Notes: generated by a model from the sequence alone, not told the origin. A stretch of DNA of 64,000 bases from Aspidapion aeneum (GCA_963576565.1 OY755044.1:51591847-51655846), one strand, 5' to 3'. Shown: positions 35,688 to 46,764, counted from the first letter of the stretch. Numbers and translations: made by a program.

Positions 35688-36157
35688 CTGCTTTGTTCGA
35701 TACCCTATAATAGCAGCAGTACCAGAGAGCGAGTTATAAGTACTTCTATAAGACCGTTTGGCCCAACTGCCATCGGCCACAACAGTTATTAGCGGCGTAC
35801 CATCTGGAGCAACTTCACCAGGTTCTAGAGCCATTTTTTTTCTCGAGCGCCAGCTTCCTGCATGCTTCTGAAACAATGTTTTCTTGTTTTCCAGTTTACT
35901 AGACGGAACTGGAACCACTAAACAGGCGGAAATTTGAGATAATGCGGAATAACCCGATCCCACAACCATCATTCCTATAACAGCATCTCTATTAGGATTT
36001 GAAATTGATGACGACACCTCATATGTTTCATTGCACAGTTCACATTTTACTTTAAATCTCTGACTTCTGATGATTTATGGCTATCCAACTCTTTCAAGGA
36101 ATTAAAAAAATGCTGAATATCCACAAGTCTTCTTCCTTCCAGTGTAATATTTTTTTC
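35688..36157 (-). pseudogene. Exon 5: Mutator-like transposase core, first acidic block
   Basis: After TTTTTTTCAG it encodes KNITLEGRRLVDIQHFFNSL, then, following a 1-base frame slip near 36060, KVKCELCNETYE and the open frame at 36017-35610. That frame holds NRDAVIGMMVVGSGYSAL and PLITVVADGSWAKRSYRS, the first catalytic aspartate, then NSLSGTAAIIGYRTKQ before a GTATTT donor. A short segment after VPVPSSK looks rearranged. Confidence 0.82.
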
Positions 36158-36219
36158 CTGAAAAAAATTAGCAGTTTTCAAAACTTCCAAATAGGTACTA
36201 CAAGTATGTCCGTAATTAC

Positions 36220-36288
36220 TTGAATTTTTTCAGTTTCCTTTTTTGTCTCCACGAGTATTTCGTCTTGCTCTGAAGAAGTTGAAGAATC
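36220..36288 (-). pseudogene. Exon 4, 23 codons
   Basis: Flanked by CTTTCAG and GTAATT. It encodes an acidic Ser/Glu/Lys-rich linker (DSSTSSEQDEILVETKK...) and is phase 0 at both ends. Confidence 0.6.
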
Positions 36289-36369
36289 CTGAAAGAGTAC
36301 TAAATTTATGATATCCTGTGACAAGAATCCGATTCCTGCCAAAACCCGATTTTCTATTTTAAATACATT

Positions 36370-36560
36370 TGGTAGAAAAATATTTTAAGGAAAAAAAAAT
36401 TGCTAGAAAAACATTTGGTATACAAACATTTCATAGAAAACACATTTAAATGGTAAAAAAATATTTTTGGTAAAGTACATTTGGTAAAAAGTACAATTGA
36501 TAAAAAAACATATCATAGAAAACACATTTTCTAGAATAACATTTGATCAAGTTTCAAGCT
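36370..36560. repeat. ATTTGGTA/ATAGAAAA array, left arm of pair M
   Basis: About ten variants of ACATTTGGTAGAAAA, 14-18 bp each. The reverse orientation of the same motif fills 40785-41015, on the other side of the LINE. Confidence 0.65.
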
Positions 36561-36944
36561 TATTTATTTCACATACTTTATATTACAGATAGTATAATAC
36601 TTATTTGATTAATATTACATTTTAAATATATAAGCGCCTAGATGACTTAACACCTGTATGCCCTTTTTTTTACTTCTTAAAAATAGTAATATTGAAATCT
36701 GTTCAAGTTAGTTCATAATAATGCTACTTTAGAGTTTTATATTTTAAAAACTAAACAAAAAAAACAACACCACTACGCAAAAAAACACACACTCACACAT
36801 ACACAGACAGGTATAAAGAGTTTATCAGATTTAGGTTTTGAACAGTTAGAAATGTTGTTCTGTTGTTCCATATATATATTTTTGTTAATTTAGAAAAATG
36901 TTTGTTTTTATGCTTATTTTGAGGTTTACTTTTTATGTTAATAG

Positions 36945-38598
36945 GCATCATGTTGTACAGGGCCCAAATATTCTAATGATCTCTTAAAAAATTCGCTGCG
37001 GCAGTGTGGTATACTGAGCATATTGTTGGCTAAATTTCTAGTTAAATGCTTATGTGATAGTCTTTTTTTATCTTCCTTTTTATGCATAAAACATACCAGT
37101 GAATGGAGGTATAGTATTCTTATATTGTTAATCCCAGAATTATAAAGAAGATGCTTGCGTGGGATATAAATAATCTTGTTTATAAATAATTTTTAGTATT
37201 TTATTTTGAATTATTTGCAATGGTTTCAATGTATTGTCATACATTGCACCCCAAGCCAGTATACCATACCTTAGCAAGGATTCCACCAAGCACTGATATA
37301 AAGATGTTAGTAATTTTTTTGACAATATATTTCTTAAAACATAAAATCTATAAATGAGAGATTTTAATTTTTTAGTTAGATGTTCAACTTGATTTGTCCA
37401 CTTTAAGTTCGAGTCAATACAGAGCCCAAGATATTTTGTATATGGTACTTCCATTATTTTCTCTTCAAAAGTATCTATTTCAATATAACTGAAATCCGGA
37501 CGTCCCCTATCGATTTTTGTAAAAGCTATGTAATTTGTTTTTTGTAGATTTAATGACAATTTGTGAACATCTAACCATGTTTTTATTTTTTTAAGGCCCT
37601 CAACAACCTTAGCCTTGACCGCTTCCCATGTGACACCACATAAGATTATAACTGTATCGTCAGCATATGATACTCATTTAGCAATAATTCCCTGATTAGT
37701 TAATCCTTTTATGTAAATATTAAAAAATATAGGTCCCAGGACGGTCCCTTGAGGTACTCCTATATTAATCCTTTGAGGTGCACTTAGGGTATTGTTAATT
37801 TTGGTTTGCTGTTCTCTTTCCAAAAGGTAGTCTGTACAAAGTTTCAATGCAATGCCTCTAACGCCATTAGATTCTAGAATGCGTAGCAAGATTTTATGAA
37901 ACACCGTATCGAAGGCCTTGGCCAAATCTAGAAACACAGCTATACATTTCTTATCACTATTGAAGGTGTTAGATATTTCACTAAGCAAAGCAGTCATAGC
38001 ATCGCTAGTACTAACCCCTTCTGTAAACCCATACTGATTTTCTGAAAGTAGATTATTTGTTTTAAAAAAATTTACTAAACGTGCTTTCAGACATTAAAAA
38101 AAAAAATCTTTTCGCAAAGTTACTAATTAGACTTATTGGTCTATAGTTTGATATTATACTCTTTCTGCCTGATTTATGTATTGGGATTATAATAGATTTT
38201 TTAAAGTGGGAGGGTAAAGTTCCTGTCTTAAAAATTAAGTTGTAAATATGTTTGAGTGGTTCAACTATATATTGATGTAGATCTTTGATCTGTTGAACAG
38301 TGACCATGTCATAGCCAGGACTGCTTTCCGTTTTTAAAGTACCAATATGCTGAATGAGTTCTTCATTGCTTACAGAGGTTAAAAAAATTGATTTATTCAA
38401 ATGATCTATTTCATAGTTTTGTTTAACTTCTGAAATCTTGTTAGCCATTTCCAGACCAATATTTGAAAAATATGTATTACAGTAATTTGCTATTTCAAGA
38501 TCATTTTCAATTTTTTTATTGGCATCATTGACTATATTAATATTATTCTTAACTTTTTTCTTACAATTTGTTATTTCAGCAATTATTTTGTTTGATTT
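36945..38598 (-). pseudogene. LINE ORF2 reverse transcriptase and C-terminal region
   Basis: Three open pieces (38448-38062, 37997-37674, 37559-37140) plus sequence between them carry the RT blocks in order. These are SSPGYDMVTVQQIKD, IIPIHKSGRKSIISNYRPIS, IAVFLDLAKAFDTVFHKILL, INIGVPQGTVLGPIFFNIYI, the catalytic SYADDTVIIL (about 37655-37672) and LSLNLQKTNYIAF. A T/A homopolymer near 38095-38105 is the site of one frameshift, and a stop precedes YADD. The C-terminal part ends with RNLANNMLSIPHCRSEFFK and LEYLGPVQHDAY then a stop near 36948. Confidence 0.9.
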
Positions 38599-39279
38599 TA
38601 GCTCACACTACTACTATACTATAGTAGTGTGAGCTATAGTGATCCTAATTTTTTCGAGAAAAAAAAAGTTCGGTTCGGTTCGGCTCCGATTTCAAAAATT
38701 TTTATATATCTTTGCGTTTCAGATGATTTTGAAACTTTTTTGTTGCGCCGTCTGTCTGTCTGTCTGTCTGTCTGTATGTCTGTCTGTAACGACCAACGTG
38801 CATAACTCAAAAACCGCTTGCCCGATTTTAATGAAATTTGGTACCTACGCTGGGTTTTGGGTCGAGATGGTCCTCTTTAAAAATGAACAAAATCTACCAA
38901 ACACAAGCCAAATAAAAGGGTGGGGGTATATTTCAAAAATTAGAGTTTATGTAAAAATATGGCGTGTGTGATATTAAACGAAAGGTAATTGCATCTGGAG
39001 TTAAATAAAATACATTTTACTTTAAAAAAAGGGTGGGGGTAAATTTAAAAAAATAGTGTTTATGTGGAAATATGGCGTATGTGATATCAAACTAAAGGTA
39101 ATTGAGTCTGGAGTTAAACAAAATACATTTTAGTTTAAAGAAAAAGGTGGGGGTAGAAACGAAAGGTAATTGAGTCTGGATTTCAATAAAATATATTTCA
39201 GGTTTTAGTTATATTAGCTTACACGTACACTATAACTATAGTACCTAGTGTGAGCATAGGTGCCCATAGATTGGCAGAG
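38599..39279 (+). mobile_element. Element E, copy 1: hairpin-ended repeat inside the LINE
   Basis: Starts TAGCTCACACTACTA, which folds back on itself within 38 bp, and ends with a second hairpin around TAGTGTGAGC (39254) plus a 25-bp tail. The interior has (GTCT)n at about 38750-38787, GATTTTAATGAAATTTGG, and two to three units of about 103 bp with AAGGTGGGGGTA. It separates LINE endonuclease from reverse transcriptase. Copy 2 is at 58714-59316, inverted. Confidence 0.82.
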
Positions 39280-40458
39280 TTTTTTTTTAATGTCGTTCTT
39301 ATTTTTTTCCAATTTTCCTTTATAATAGTCATTTTTTACTGTGTTCAAAAGTTTTTTAAGAGCATTTCTATAATTTCTATATTCTAACTCTTTTTCGGCT
39401 GTGAAGTTTTTTTGAAGATCTTTTTTCGATTTATCTCGTTTTTTAATAGATTTTATTAAACCTAGGAAGACCCAGGGTTTAATTTTTTTATATTTTTTGC
39501 TAAACGTTTTTGTTGTTTTAGAGAGGGATAAATAATTTTGGTAGATTGTAATAAAATTTTGGTAACCTGATTCTGGGTCACTGCTATTTAAAACTTCTGT
39601 CCACTGTTCGCTTTTAAAGAACTCACCCAGCCTACCAAAGTCAATTTTGGTAGTTGTCCTAACCTTTTTCATACACTCTGTAACATCGTTATTGTTGTTT
39701 ATTATATTCAATGAAATCGGGTAATGATCGGTTATGTCAGTTTTTATAATAAGTGCCCGAAAAGACATACTATTTAATTTAAGATTTGGTTTCACAAAGA
39801 AATGATCTAGACAGCTTCTTGTTTTTTCCCGAGTGACGGAGTTAATGTAAGATTTAAAGCCGTTAGCTGTTAATGTTGAATAATAACTAATAACTAAGGA
39901 ATCCTGATTGGCTAGTAGATTAAAATTAAGATCGCCAACAACAATTTCAATATGTTTTTGCTGCATGTTTTTTTAATACATGTTAAAATCGCTTATAAAA
40001 TTGTTTTTGTTTGTTGCTGGTGACCTGTATGCTGTCGTAATACTATAACTTACACTATTAATGTCTATGATTATTCTACTTACATTAATTTTTGTTAGTT
40101 GTAAAGTATGTATTTCTACTTCAGAATTCAGGCTATTTCTTATCAATATCAAAACACCATCATTTTTATTAATGGCGCCCTGATTATAGTATGTTCTGTA
40201 TCCCTCTATTGAGAATTTATCATATGACTCAAGTTGAAAGCACTCTGTTAAAACTATAACGTCACAGACACTTAAGTGATAAGTTTCCAAGAAACTAACC
40301 AAGCTGTCGAAATTTTTTCTCGCACTGCTAATGTTTATGTGAAATATATTAAGACATTTTTCCACGATTACTTTCTCAAAAATTTCATCCGGATTAATTG
40401 CTTCACCCAATTTATCATCTTTCAATACATTAATGAGATCAGCTATGTCGTTAGTCAT
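39214..40458 (-). pseudogene. LINE ORF2 AP-endonuclease domain
   Basis: One frame from ATG at 40458, with an in-frame TAA at 39973-39975; the downstream open frame 39966-39214 is in the same phase. Catalytic blocks are visible: NIFHINISSARKN, DVIVLTECF, EIVVGDLNFNL, SCLDHFFV and TDHYPISLNI. A basic linker (KKDLQKNFTAEKELEYRNY) leads toward RT. The last residues before 39214 read into element E1 and are not native. Confidence 0.9.
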
Positions 40459-40660
40459 AACGACTTATAGCCTGACTGTAGTTAATTCGCCTTTTCATTA
40501 GTTGTGTATGATAGTAATAAGTGGGGCAATCCGTGGAGCTTGCTTCATGATTTGTACTATTACCCTTTTTGTATTTTTCGTTAGCAATAACACAGTTTTT
40601 GCAGGTTTGGTTACGTCCTGAAACTAGATGGGGGTATTCACGACGTACGTGATTTGTTTA
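40451..40660 (-). pseudogene. LINE ORF1, C-terminal zinc-knuckle fragment
   Basis: A frame ending in TAA at 40451-40453 contains NQTCKNCVIANEKYKKGNST and then HEASSTDC, a C-x2-C...H...C knuckle as in nucleic-acid-binding ORF1 proteins. Upstream it breaks off at a stop near 40680. Its stop overlaps the ORF2 start (ATGACTAA on the minus strand). Confidence 0.7.
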
Positions 40661-40784
40661 ACAGTAGGAACAAACCACTGTATTATAGATAGATAGACAG
40701 TACAATTGGCAGAACAGCAACTGTTAGAAAGGACATTGGGTATGAAAATATTTCATAATCTAACCAAACCTATCCTGACCTAAT

Positions 40785-41015
40785 ATGTCCTTTTTAAATG
40801 TTTTGTTACCAAGTCTCTTTCTATCAAAGGTTTTTCTAACAAATCTATTTTCCATAAAATATTTTTTTACCAAATATTTTTCTAACAAATGTTATTTCTA
40901 CCAAACTTATTTTCTATCAAGTGTTATTCTACCAAATGCATTTTCTATCAAACATTTTTTTACCAAATATATTTTCTACCAAATGTATTCTACTAAATGT
41001 TTTTCTACCAGATGT
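40785..41015. repeat. TTTTCTACCAAATG array, right arm of pair M
   Basis: About thirteen 14-18-bp units, the inverse of those at 36370-36560. The open frame 40785-41063 is a by-product. Confidence 0.65.
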
Positions 41016-41116
41016 CAAAGCATTTCTAACCTAAGGTCTTGCACTCTTGACCTAAACCAATGAATACACAACCCTAAACTCAAAACATTTTATTACCCAC
41101 ATTTTGCCTTACTTAC

Positions 41117-41178
41117 TTGGCTTTCTTCTGTTTCATTTTGTATAACGCTTTCCGTGTTTGAGTAACTTTTATTGTGGT
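41117..41178 (-). pseudogene. Exon 3 of the Mutator/YqaJ gene
   Basis: Acceptor TTTTTGCAG and donor GTAAGTAAG are near-perfect. With one base from exon 2 the exon reads DHNKSYSNTESVIQNETEES, an acidic linker like that of exon 4, and it ends in phase 0, matching exon 4. Confidence 0.6.
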
Positions 41179-41179
41179 C

Positions 41180-42097
41180 TGCAAAAATTAGTGAAGAATC
41201 AGCCTACGATACAATTATTTAAAAAAAAAAAATTTACGTTGGGGTTAAAAAGTGCTCTTTTTATTTTATCACTTTTTTGTAGCACTTACCTACCAAGGGA
41301 TAAAAGCGAGCGTAGCAAGTACCTAAAATCAACTAGGTACAAAAAGACACTTTTATCCCGCGGTTTATTACGCTATTTTTTAAGCCTAAATTGCGAAATA
41401 GAACATTATATACCTAGGTACTAAAGTGACACTTTTTATCTCAAGGAAAAAAATGCGTAGTAGGAGCTTAGTGAGAGCTACAATTTGCCAAATGATAAAA
41501 AGAGATATATATATAGCTTATATGGCCTCGTTTTATTAAAATTGTTTGCAAAAAAAACAGACTTAACTATAGTGGCCTAAATTTTATTTTTCGCACTTTA
41601 GACATGAAAAGTAATAATAGGGATAAAAATGACATATAAAGAAATAGAAAATTAAATTTCTAATAAAAACGTGAAAACCGAGAACCTCCTAAAAAATAGA
41701 GAAAACTCGGAAAAAAGTCAAAAACCCTATGATAAAATTGTTCTTTTTATTTTTAATCACGCGGCGAATTGTCCCCTCTAGCTTGTCAAACTACAAACTT
41801 TTCGCCTCCGGGAAAAAAGTGGCACGTTTATCCCTTGATATAAACCTGTACTAATTTCTTCACTTTCGTGGACTAAAATTTTTATTCTCTAAAATAAGGG
41901 ACAAAAATGCGTTTCAAGTCCCTAAAATGAGGGTCAAAAATATTTCTTATTCGCTGAGGTGCGGTTCGGTTCATTAAGTTTTACAGACATAAGTAGTTAT
42001 ATCTACATATTCTGTCAAAAAACACCCTTCTTCCCCTCATTTTGAGTATTATCTCGGAATTTTTTCTGTCCACTTCCCTTTTCTCGCCCGATGCAGG
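41180..42097. other. Intronic non-coding sequence
   Basis: A-rich DNA with repeated GGGATAAAAG and GGGACAAAAATG motifs. No gene. Confidence 0.45.
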
Positions 42098-42540
42098 TAG
42101 GGTAAAGTCGGTAGAGATGGCGCAGTGGGTTAGATGGCGCAGTGTAATATTTCCTAAACTATCAGCAACACGCCAACGCTGCCATCATTCGCAAGCTCCA
42201 TTTGCAAGTAAACATTTGTGTCGTTCACGTCGCGTTCTGTGACTGCATCCAAGGTAGTTTAATTTTCCTATTATATTTTATCATTAGTAATTTTTTATTT
42301 AGAAAATAAGTAACTTAATTATTTAGGACTGAAAATGGCTAACAATTTTAGTGGTTTAACATTAGCCCTTTAAAACAACATTATAGTTTGTTTTCCAGCC
42401 TAAAAATTCTGGACATGGTCTGTTGTTAAGGAGAGGAGAACGTGGCTAAGCCATCTCACCCAACAGAGGTCGGGTTAGATGGCGCGCGCCGTCTCACCCT
42501 ACTATTTTTATACCATCTCACCCAGCCTTATTTTTTTTAG

Positions 42541-43005
42541 ATGCCAAGTGACTATAAACGAAAGGGAACCTGCTCCAGGGCAACGTGGTCCAAAGAAATG
42601 CTACAAGCATCCATGCAAGCTGTACGGTCATGAAGTATGGGCGTAAATGAGACATCCAGACAATTTGAAGTTCCTTGCACGACTCTTCGTAGAAGTCGGA
42701 TTAGACAAAATGAAAAGAAAGACGCGAAAGATGATAATGACGATAATATGACCATAAAAAAGACTCGAACTAATAAAGGCAAGACACAGAAATTCATAGA
42801 TTACAGTCTTTCTTCGTCAGATAGCGAGGAAAATATTAATTTACAAAGCGATTTAGACTGGAATGATACAAGTGATAATATCGAATGTGTTGGCTGTGCC
42901 GACCTCTACAAAAACACCAAAAGTCTGGAAGATTGGTATCAGTGCGTTTCTTGCCACAAATGGTTCCATGAAAGGTGCACGAACTTTCTGGGATCCAATT
43001 CTTGA
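42541..43005 (+). pseudogene. psq-type HTH plus PHD-finger protein of element F
   Basis: ATG at 42541 opens with MPSDYKRKGTCSRATWSKEM, continues after a TGA (42631-42633) with MGVNETSRQFEVPCTTLRR, a Pipsqueak/CENP-B-like helix-turn-helix as in pogo/Tigger transposases. An acidic/basic linker leads to a PHD-like cysteine/histidine cluster (IECVGCADLYK, WYQCVSCHKWFHERC). G1 inserted at 42995 cuts the last part. The DDE domain expected between HTH and PHD is absent. Dead copy. Confidence 0.82.
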
Positions 43006-45717
43006 AATAAATCCCTATACGGATTCGGCGAAACGTATACGGATAATCACCATTCGAATTCTTGAAAGCTCGTTTACGAGTTTTTCGTTCGGAAATAGAG
43101 TCGAGTAGTAAAGTCCACTCGAATCTCAATTTCCGTATACGATTCTGAGTGATCTAACCTAACATTTTTGTTTACTTTAATATATTTTTTGGTGTTTGCT
43201 TAATTTTTCTTTATTTAAAAAAAAGTGGGAGGTCTTCTGAAAAAAGACGCGATTTGGCAATAAAAGGGCTTGAGGACGCAAAGAGGTGGAAGGGGGATAG
43301 CCTCTTGTGACACTCAGTTTTTTTAATTTCTTTTTTTCTTGGAAATGCCTTACGACTGGGGGGGGGGAACAGCTCTAAAAAAGAAAAATAATTAAAAAAA
43401 TTACAACTTTGTAACACATTTCAAGAAAAAATATATAAAGGGAGCGTTTTCGGGAGGGACGGGGGGATTAAAAAGTTTCAATAAAGATTTGAGTATTGTG
43501 CAATTTTTTTGTCTTATTTGTGTCTCTTTTATCAACTATTTTGTGGGGCATTGATACCTCTTGATTCCCCCCTGGGTACAACGCCTTATCTCATTTTGCT
43601 TAATGTTTGGATAATATAAGGGCCCAACTGCTTCAAGTAGGAAAACCTAATCATATACACTTACCAGTTGCACTATTTTTTCTGACTTTTTCTATGTTGG
43701 CCAAAAATATATATAAAATATAAAAACGTCATTTTTCTTTATTTACATTTCAAAGTACATAATAAGTACTTACTCTCAAGTGCATTAAAAAACGATATGC
43801 AATATGACTACAGTGTGAGAATAAGCCAGTTGGAATAAACTTGCTAGGCGGTTAAATTTAAGTTTTTTGAAAAAATCCACACATGTTAACTGAGATTTTT
43901 AACCGGCAATATTTTTACAGAATATTTTTTGGACAGACCCCCAGAAAGGGGTCCACTAGCATACAACTTATTTTTTAAAATGGAATGACCCCACTTAAGG
44001 CACCTTGTTAGAAAGGGTATCAAATAATTTTTTTAAATTAACAAAAAGAAAATTATTTCTATTTTTTTGTAATTGTTAGAGAATATAAGTCATTTAAAGT
44101 AAAACCTATAATTTTATTAAAATATAGGTGGTGGACCTCTGACAAGAGGTCCAGTAATATCAAAATTTTTTTTGCAACTGGTAGACTCAACTTGTAGCAC
44201 TTTTTTCAAAAACTAATAAAAATTATTTTTTTAATTTGACAGATTTCCAAAAAAAAGTGAACCATAATTTTTCTTTTTCAATAGGTTTTCCAACAAGGTG
44301 CCACAAGTTTTATCTTGTTGGACCCCTTTCTGGGGTTCTGTCCAAAAAAATTCATCAAAAATATTGCTCATTAAAAATCTCAGTAGGCATGATTTCGGTT
44401 TATTCAAAAAATTTTTAATTTAACCTGCTAGAAAATGTATTCCAACATGCTCGTTCTCACTGTATAAGCTTTTATGTAAGAAGTTGTATAATCTTTTTTA
44501 TAATAAAACTACAATAAACTTTATTTTACTTATAATTTATTTAAAAAAGTTCTTTAAAAGTTAATAGATCTCCAAATGCATCTGAGTATTTCTAGTAGGA
44601 TCATCATTGCAACAGGACCGCTAGGCAAAAACTGCTTCACACCTTAAAAATGATCTTCATGTCTTCTCTGAGAAACCTGTAACAAAAAGTTTTTTCATTG
44701 AATGTACCACAGCAGACCTCACTGGATCCATATTACTGGCAAGATTTTTATATATGTCCTTTTTTATAACTTTTGAAAAACAAAGCCATCTACAAAAATA
44801 ATGTACATATTCAAATCAAATCATGCTGATCATGAGGGCTGCTTTAGTCTACAACAGTTTTAAATTTTTTTGCAGTTAATTGACAGGAAAAGATATTCAA
44901 ATTTAAACAAAAACTGGGTTTTTTAAACAAAGGTTACTGATTTTGTCAATTTTTACTTGAAATGTTTATTATGCTTATCGGCCTCAAAGGCAAAACTGTT
45001 CTACTCAAAAAGAAACTGAGAAAAAATACTGGGAGCAAAAAATTAAATTGTTTGTATAGTACAGACCAAATGCAAACTCCAAATGTTTCAGTAAAAACCC
45101 CTATGTTACTTAACACTTGTACAATTTTTGTCAAAGGATGATGTATGCAAGTTCGTCAAACACTGGCCACTCATTACAAACAAAGCCTCAAGTTCAAAAC
45201 ACCTTTAGAATACTTATGAAGTTTATTTGTTTTCTTTTAAGCAGTCTCAAAATTCAACTGCGAATTTCACCCCCAAATTTCCACATTTCAAAGAGGTTAG
45301 ATGCCCCTAGGCCCCAAATTTCCATTACTATAATTTGGTACTTCCCGTTACCAATGATTACACAATAATTGCCTTTACCAAAATAAACCACAGCTTCTTT
45401 TTTTATTAAAACAAAAACATATATCTAGAAAATAAATCACTTTTAAAAAAAAATTGCAAAAACAAAGGCGGTATTATGCCCATCTACTGTCGACTTTACT
45501 TCTACTTCGTCGCGGCAAGTTTAGGCGGACATACCGGCGTTGGGTTGGTCAAAATTATACGAAAACAGCGTTGCCAAGTAGTGTAGTCGAAAAAAAAAGT
45601 CGTACACGGAATTGGCGTTCGAGTGGTATTCAAGAATAGCAATTTTTTCGAGCACTCGAAACCACCATTCGAATTTTACTCGTATACGACAAAAAATCCG
45701 AGTGGTTCAAGAATTGG
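42995..45717. mobile_element. Element G, copy 1 (2.7 kb)
   Basis: Ends CCAATTCTTGAA and TTCAAGAATTGG are inverted repeats, with subterminal CATTCGAAT and CGTATACG motifs at both ends. It interrupts the PHD frame of F. Flanks share only AT, so the duplication is uncertain. An internal hairpin has arms about 43810-44040 and 44280-44500, including CCCCAGAAAGGGGTCCA and its inverse. Copy 2 (47529-50204) is colinear. No transposase recognised. Confidence 0.8.
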
Positions 45718-46332
45718 ATGTGGCCAAGGAGAAAACGAAAAAGCGTAGTAATTCCTTTTATATTTGAATAAATTAAGTTCAGTTTAGATATGATTTTTTA
45801 CTTTTAGTGAGGTTAAGTTGAGTTTCTCTAAGTTTTTTATGAGTTTTTAAAAATGCGCCGTCTCACCCATACGGGTGGGGTGAGATGGTTTTATGTGCCA
45901 TTTATAAAAAATAAAAAATTTATTACTTAAACCAAACAAAGTTGGGTATTTTGATTTTTGCCACTTCTGTTTTATTCGTTAGTATTATATAAAAAGGTAA
46001 TGGCCACTAAATTTTGTAAATCCAATTTTTTATAGGAACTTAAAAAAAGGTGCGCCATCTCTACCGACTTTACCCTATTCGGAGGGTAAAAATTTACAGA
46101 TCTAAAGGTATCAAAACAAAAATCAGAAGATTTTAAATATATTACCTTTAATTATTATTAAATCTAAAAAAAATCTGAGTCTTCTACTGCCCCTTCCCTT
46201 AAACCGAACCAACTCACCCCCCTTAAAAGCTAAAATTAGTTTCTTTATTGTCCCCACCATGAATTATCCCTATTTTATAAAAAAGTTGAAATATATTTGA
46301 CTACCTAGGTATATGACTAACCTTATAAATAC

Positions 46333-46420
46333 CTCTGCCCTCACTGTGTTTCTGGTTAACACAAGTTGAAGAAACCTTGGGACCCTTCGGTACAGTTAGA
46401 GTTGGCATCGTACCAGGACC
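46333..46420 (-). pseudogene. Exon 2 of the Mutator/YqaJ gene
   Basis: Acceptor TTTTATTTTAG, donor GTATTT. In the frame compatible with exon 3 it reads GPGTMPTLTVPKGPKVSSTC then VNQKHSEGR, with no stop. Its join to exon 1 is one base out of phase, so an intermediate change or a missing exon is likely. Confidence 0.5.
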
Positions 46421-46554
46421 CTAAAATAAAAGGAGTACGCTTCCATATTATACATATTAAACATAGTTTTAAAAAAAGAAAAGTGGCTAAAAACTATCAT
46501 TCAAAATATCTAATTATCGCCTACTGCCTAAGCATAATTTATGTTTGCACTTAC

Positions 46555-46630
46555 CACTTTTTTGGGCCTTTTTTTTCCTCTTCGCATTAAGTCGAAGTCT
46601 CCATTTTTTGCCTTTTCTTCGTTCATCCAT
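46555..46630 (-). pseudogene. Exon 1 of the Mutator/YqaJ gene (candidate start)
   Basis: ATG at 46630 gives MDERRKGKKWRLRLNAKRKK, a very basic N-terminus, and runs to a GTAAGT donor. Basic starts are common in this family. The assignment rests on position, strand and the donor site. Confidence 0.45.
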
Positions 46631-46764
46631 ACTTACTACCAATGCTTACACGACTGTTTTATAATCAAAGTTACGACCCAAATGCACTCAATAAACGGAT
46701 AAGTACACTACTGGTATCGAACTAAACAGATCCGAGTGGACCGCTTCTCTGATGCCACGTAAGA

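Larger units (their letters stand above)
36945..40660 (-). mobile_element. LINE (non-LTR retrotransposon) with ORF1 end and ORF2, cut by E1
   Basis: Read on the minus strand: end of ORF1 (about 40660-40451), apurinic endonuclease (40458-39214), then, across element E1 (39279-38599), reverse transcriptase (38598 to about 37140) and a C-terminal tail ending near 36948. It lies in the intron between exons 3 and 4 of the Mutator/YqaJ gene, in the same orientation. It is 5'-truncated in ORF1. Confidence 0.9.
42100..46075 (+). mobile_element. Element F: pogo-type DNA transposon, interrupted by G1
   Basis: Terminal inverted repeats of about 25 bp (GGGTAAAGTCGGTAGAGATG...) are flanked by TA at 42098-42099 and 46076-46077. 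Subterminal GGGTGAGATGG/GGGTTAGATGG motifs recur at both ends (for example 42128, 42450-42530 and 45865-45895), the arrangement expected of transposase-binding sites. The element's own sequence is about 1.25 kb; the other 2.7 kb is G1. It encodes a short HTH-PHD frame but no DDE catalytic domain. It sits in the intron between exons 2 and 3 of the Mutator/YqaJ gene. Confidence 0.85.
31290..46630 (-). pseudogene. Mutator-like transposase / YqaJ exonuclease gene, eight exons, decayed
   Basis: Minus-strand exon-like pieces can be ordered into one gene: 46630-46555, 46420-46333, 41178-41117, 36288-36220, 36157-35688, 34876-34495, 34169-33947 and 32360 to about 31300. Each internal boundary has AG and GT in place. 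Phases match at 46333/41178, 41117/36288, 36220/36157 and 33947/32360, but not at 46555/46420 or 34495/34169. The middle exons resemble the Mutator-like transposase domain that, in many arthropod genomes, precedes a YqaJ (PD-D/ExK) nuclease. The last exon holds the nuclease. Frameshifts and stops show this copy is dead. The introns contain a LINE, pogo element F with G1 inside, and a hAT MITE. Confidence 0.72.

Noticed and set aside
36370..36560. CRISPR-like array
   Set aside because: Units are degenerate and run together without unique spacers; the context is eukaryotic.
42637..43005. ATG at 42637 region as the true start of the HTH-PHD protein
   Set aside because: The upstream segment from ATG at 42541 supplies the first helix region of the HTH domain; the TGA between is a mutation.
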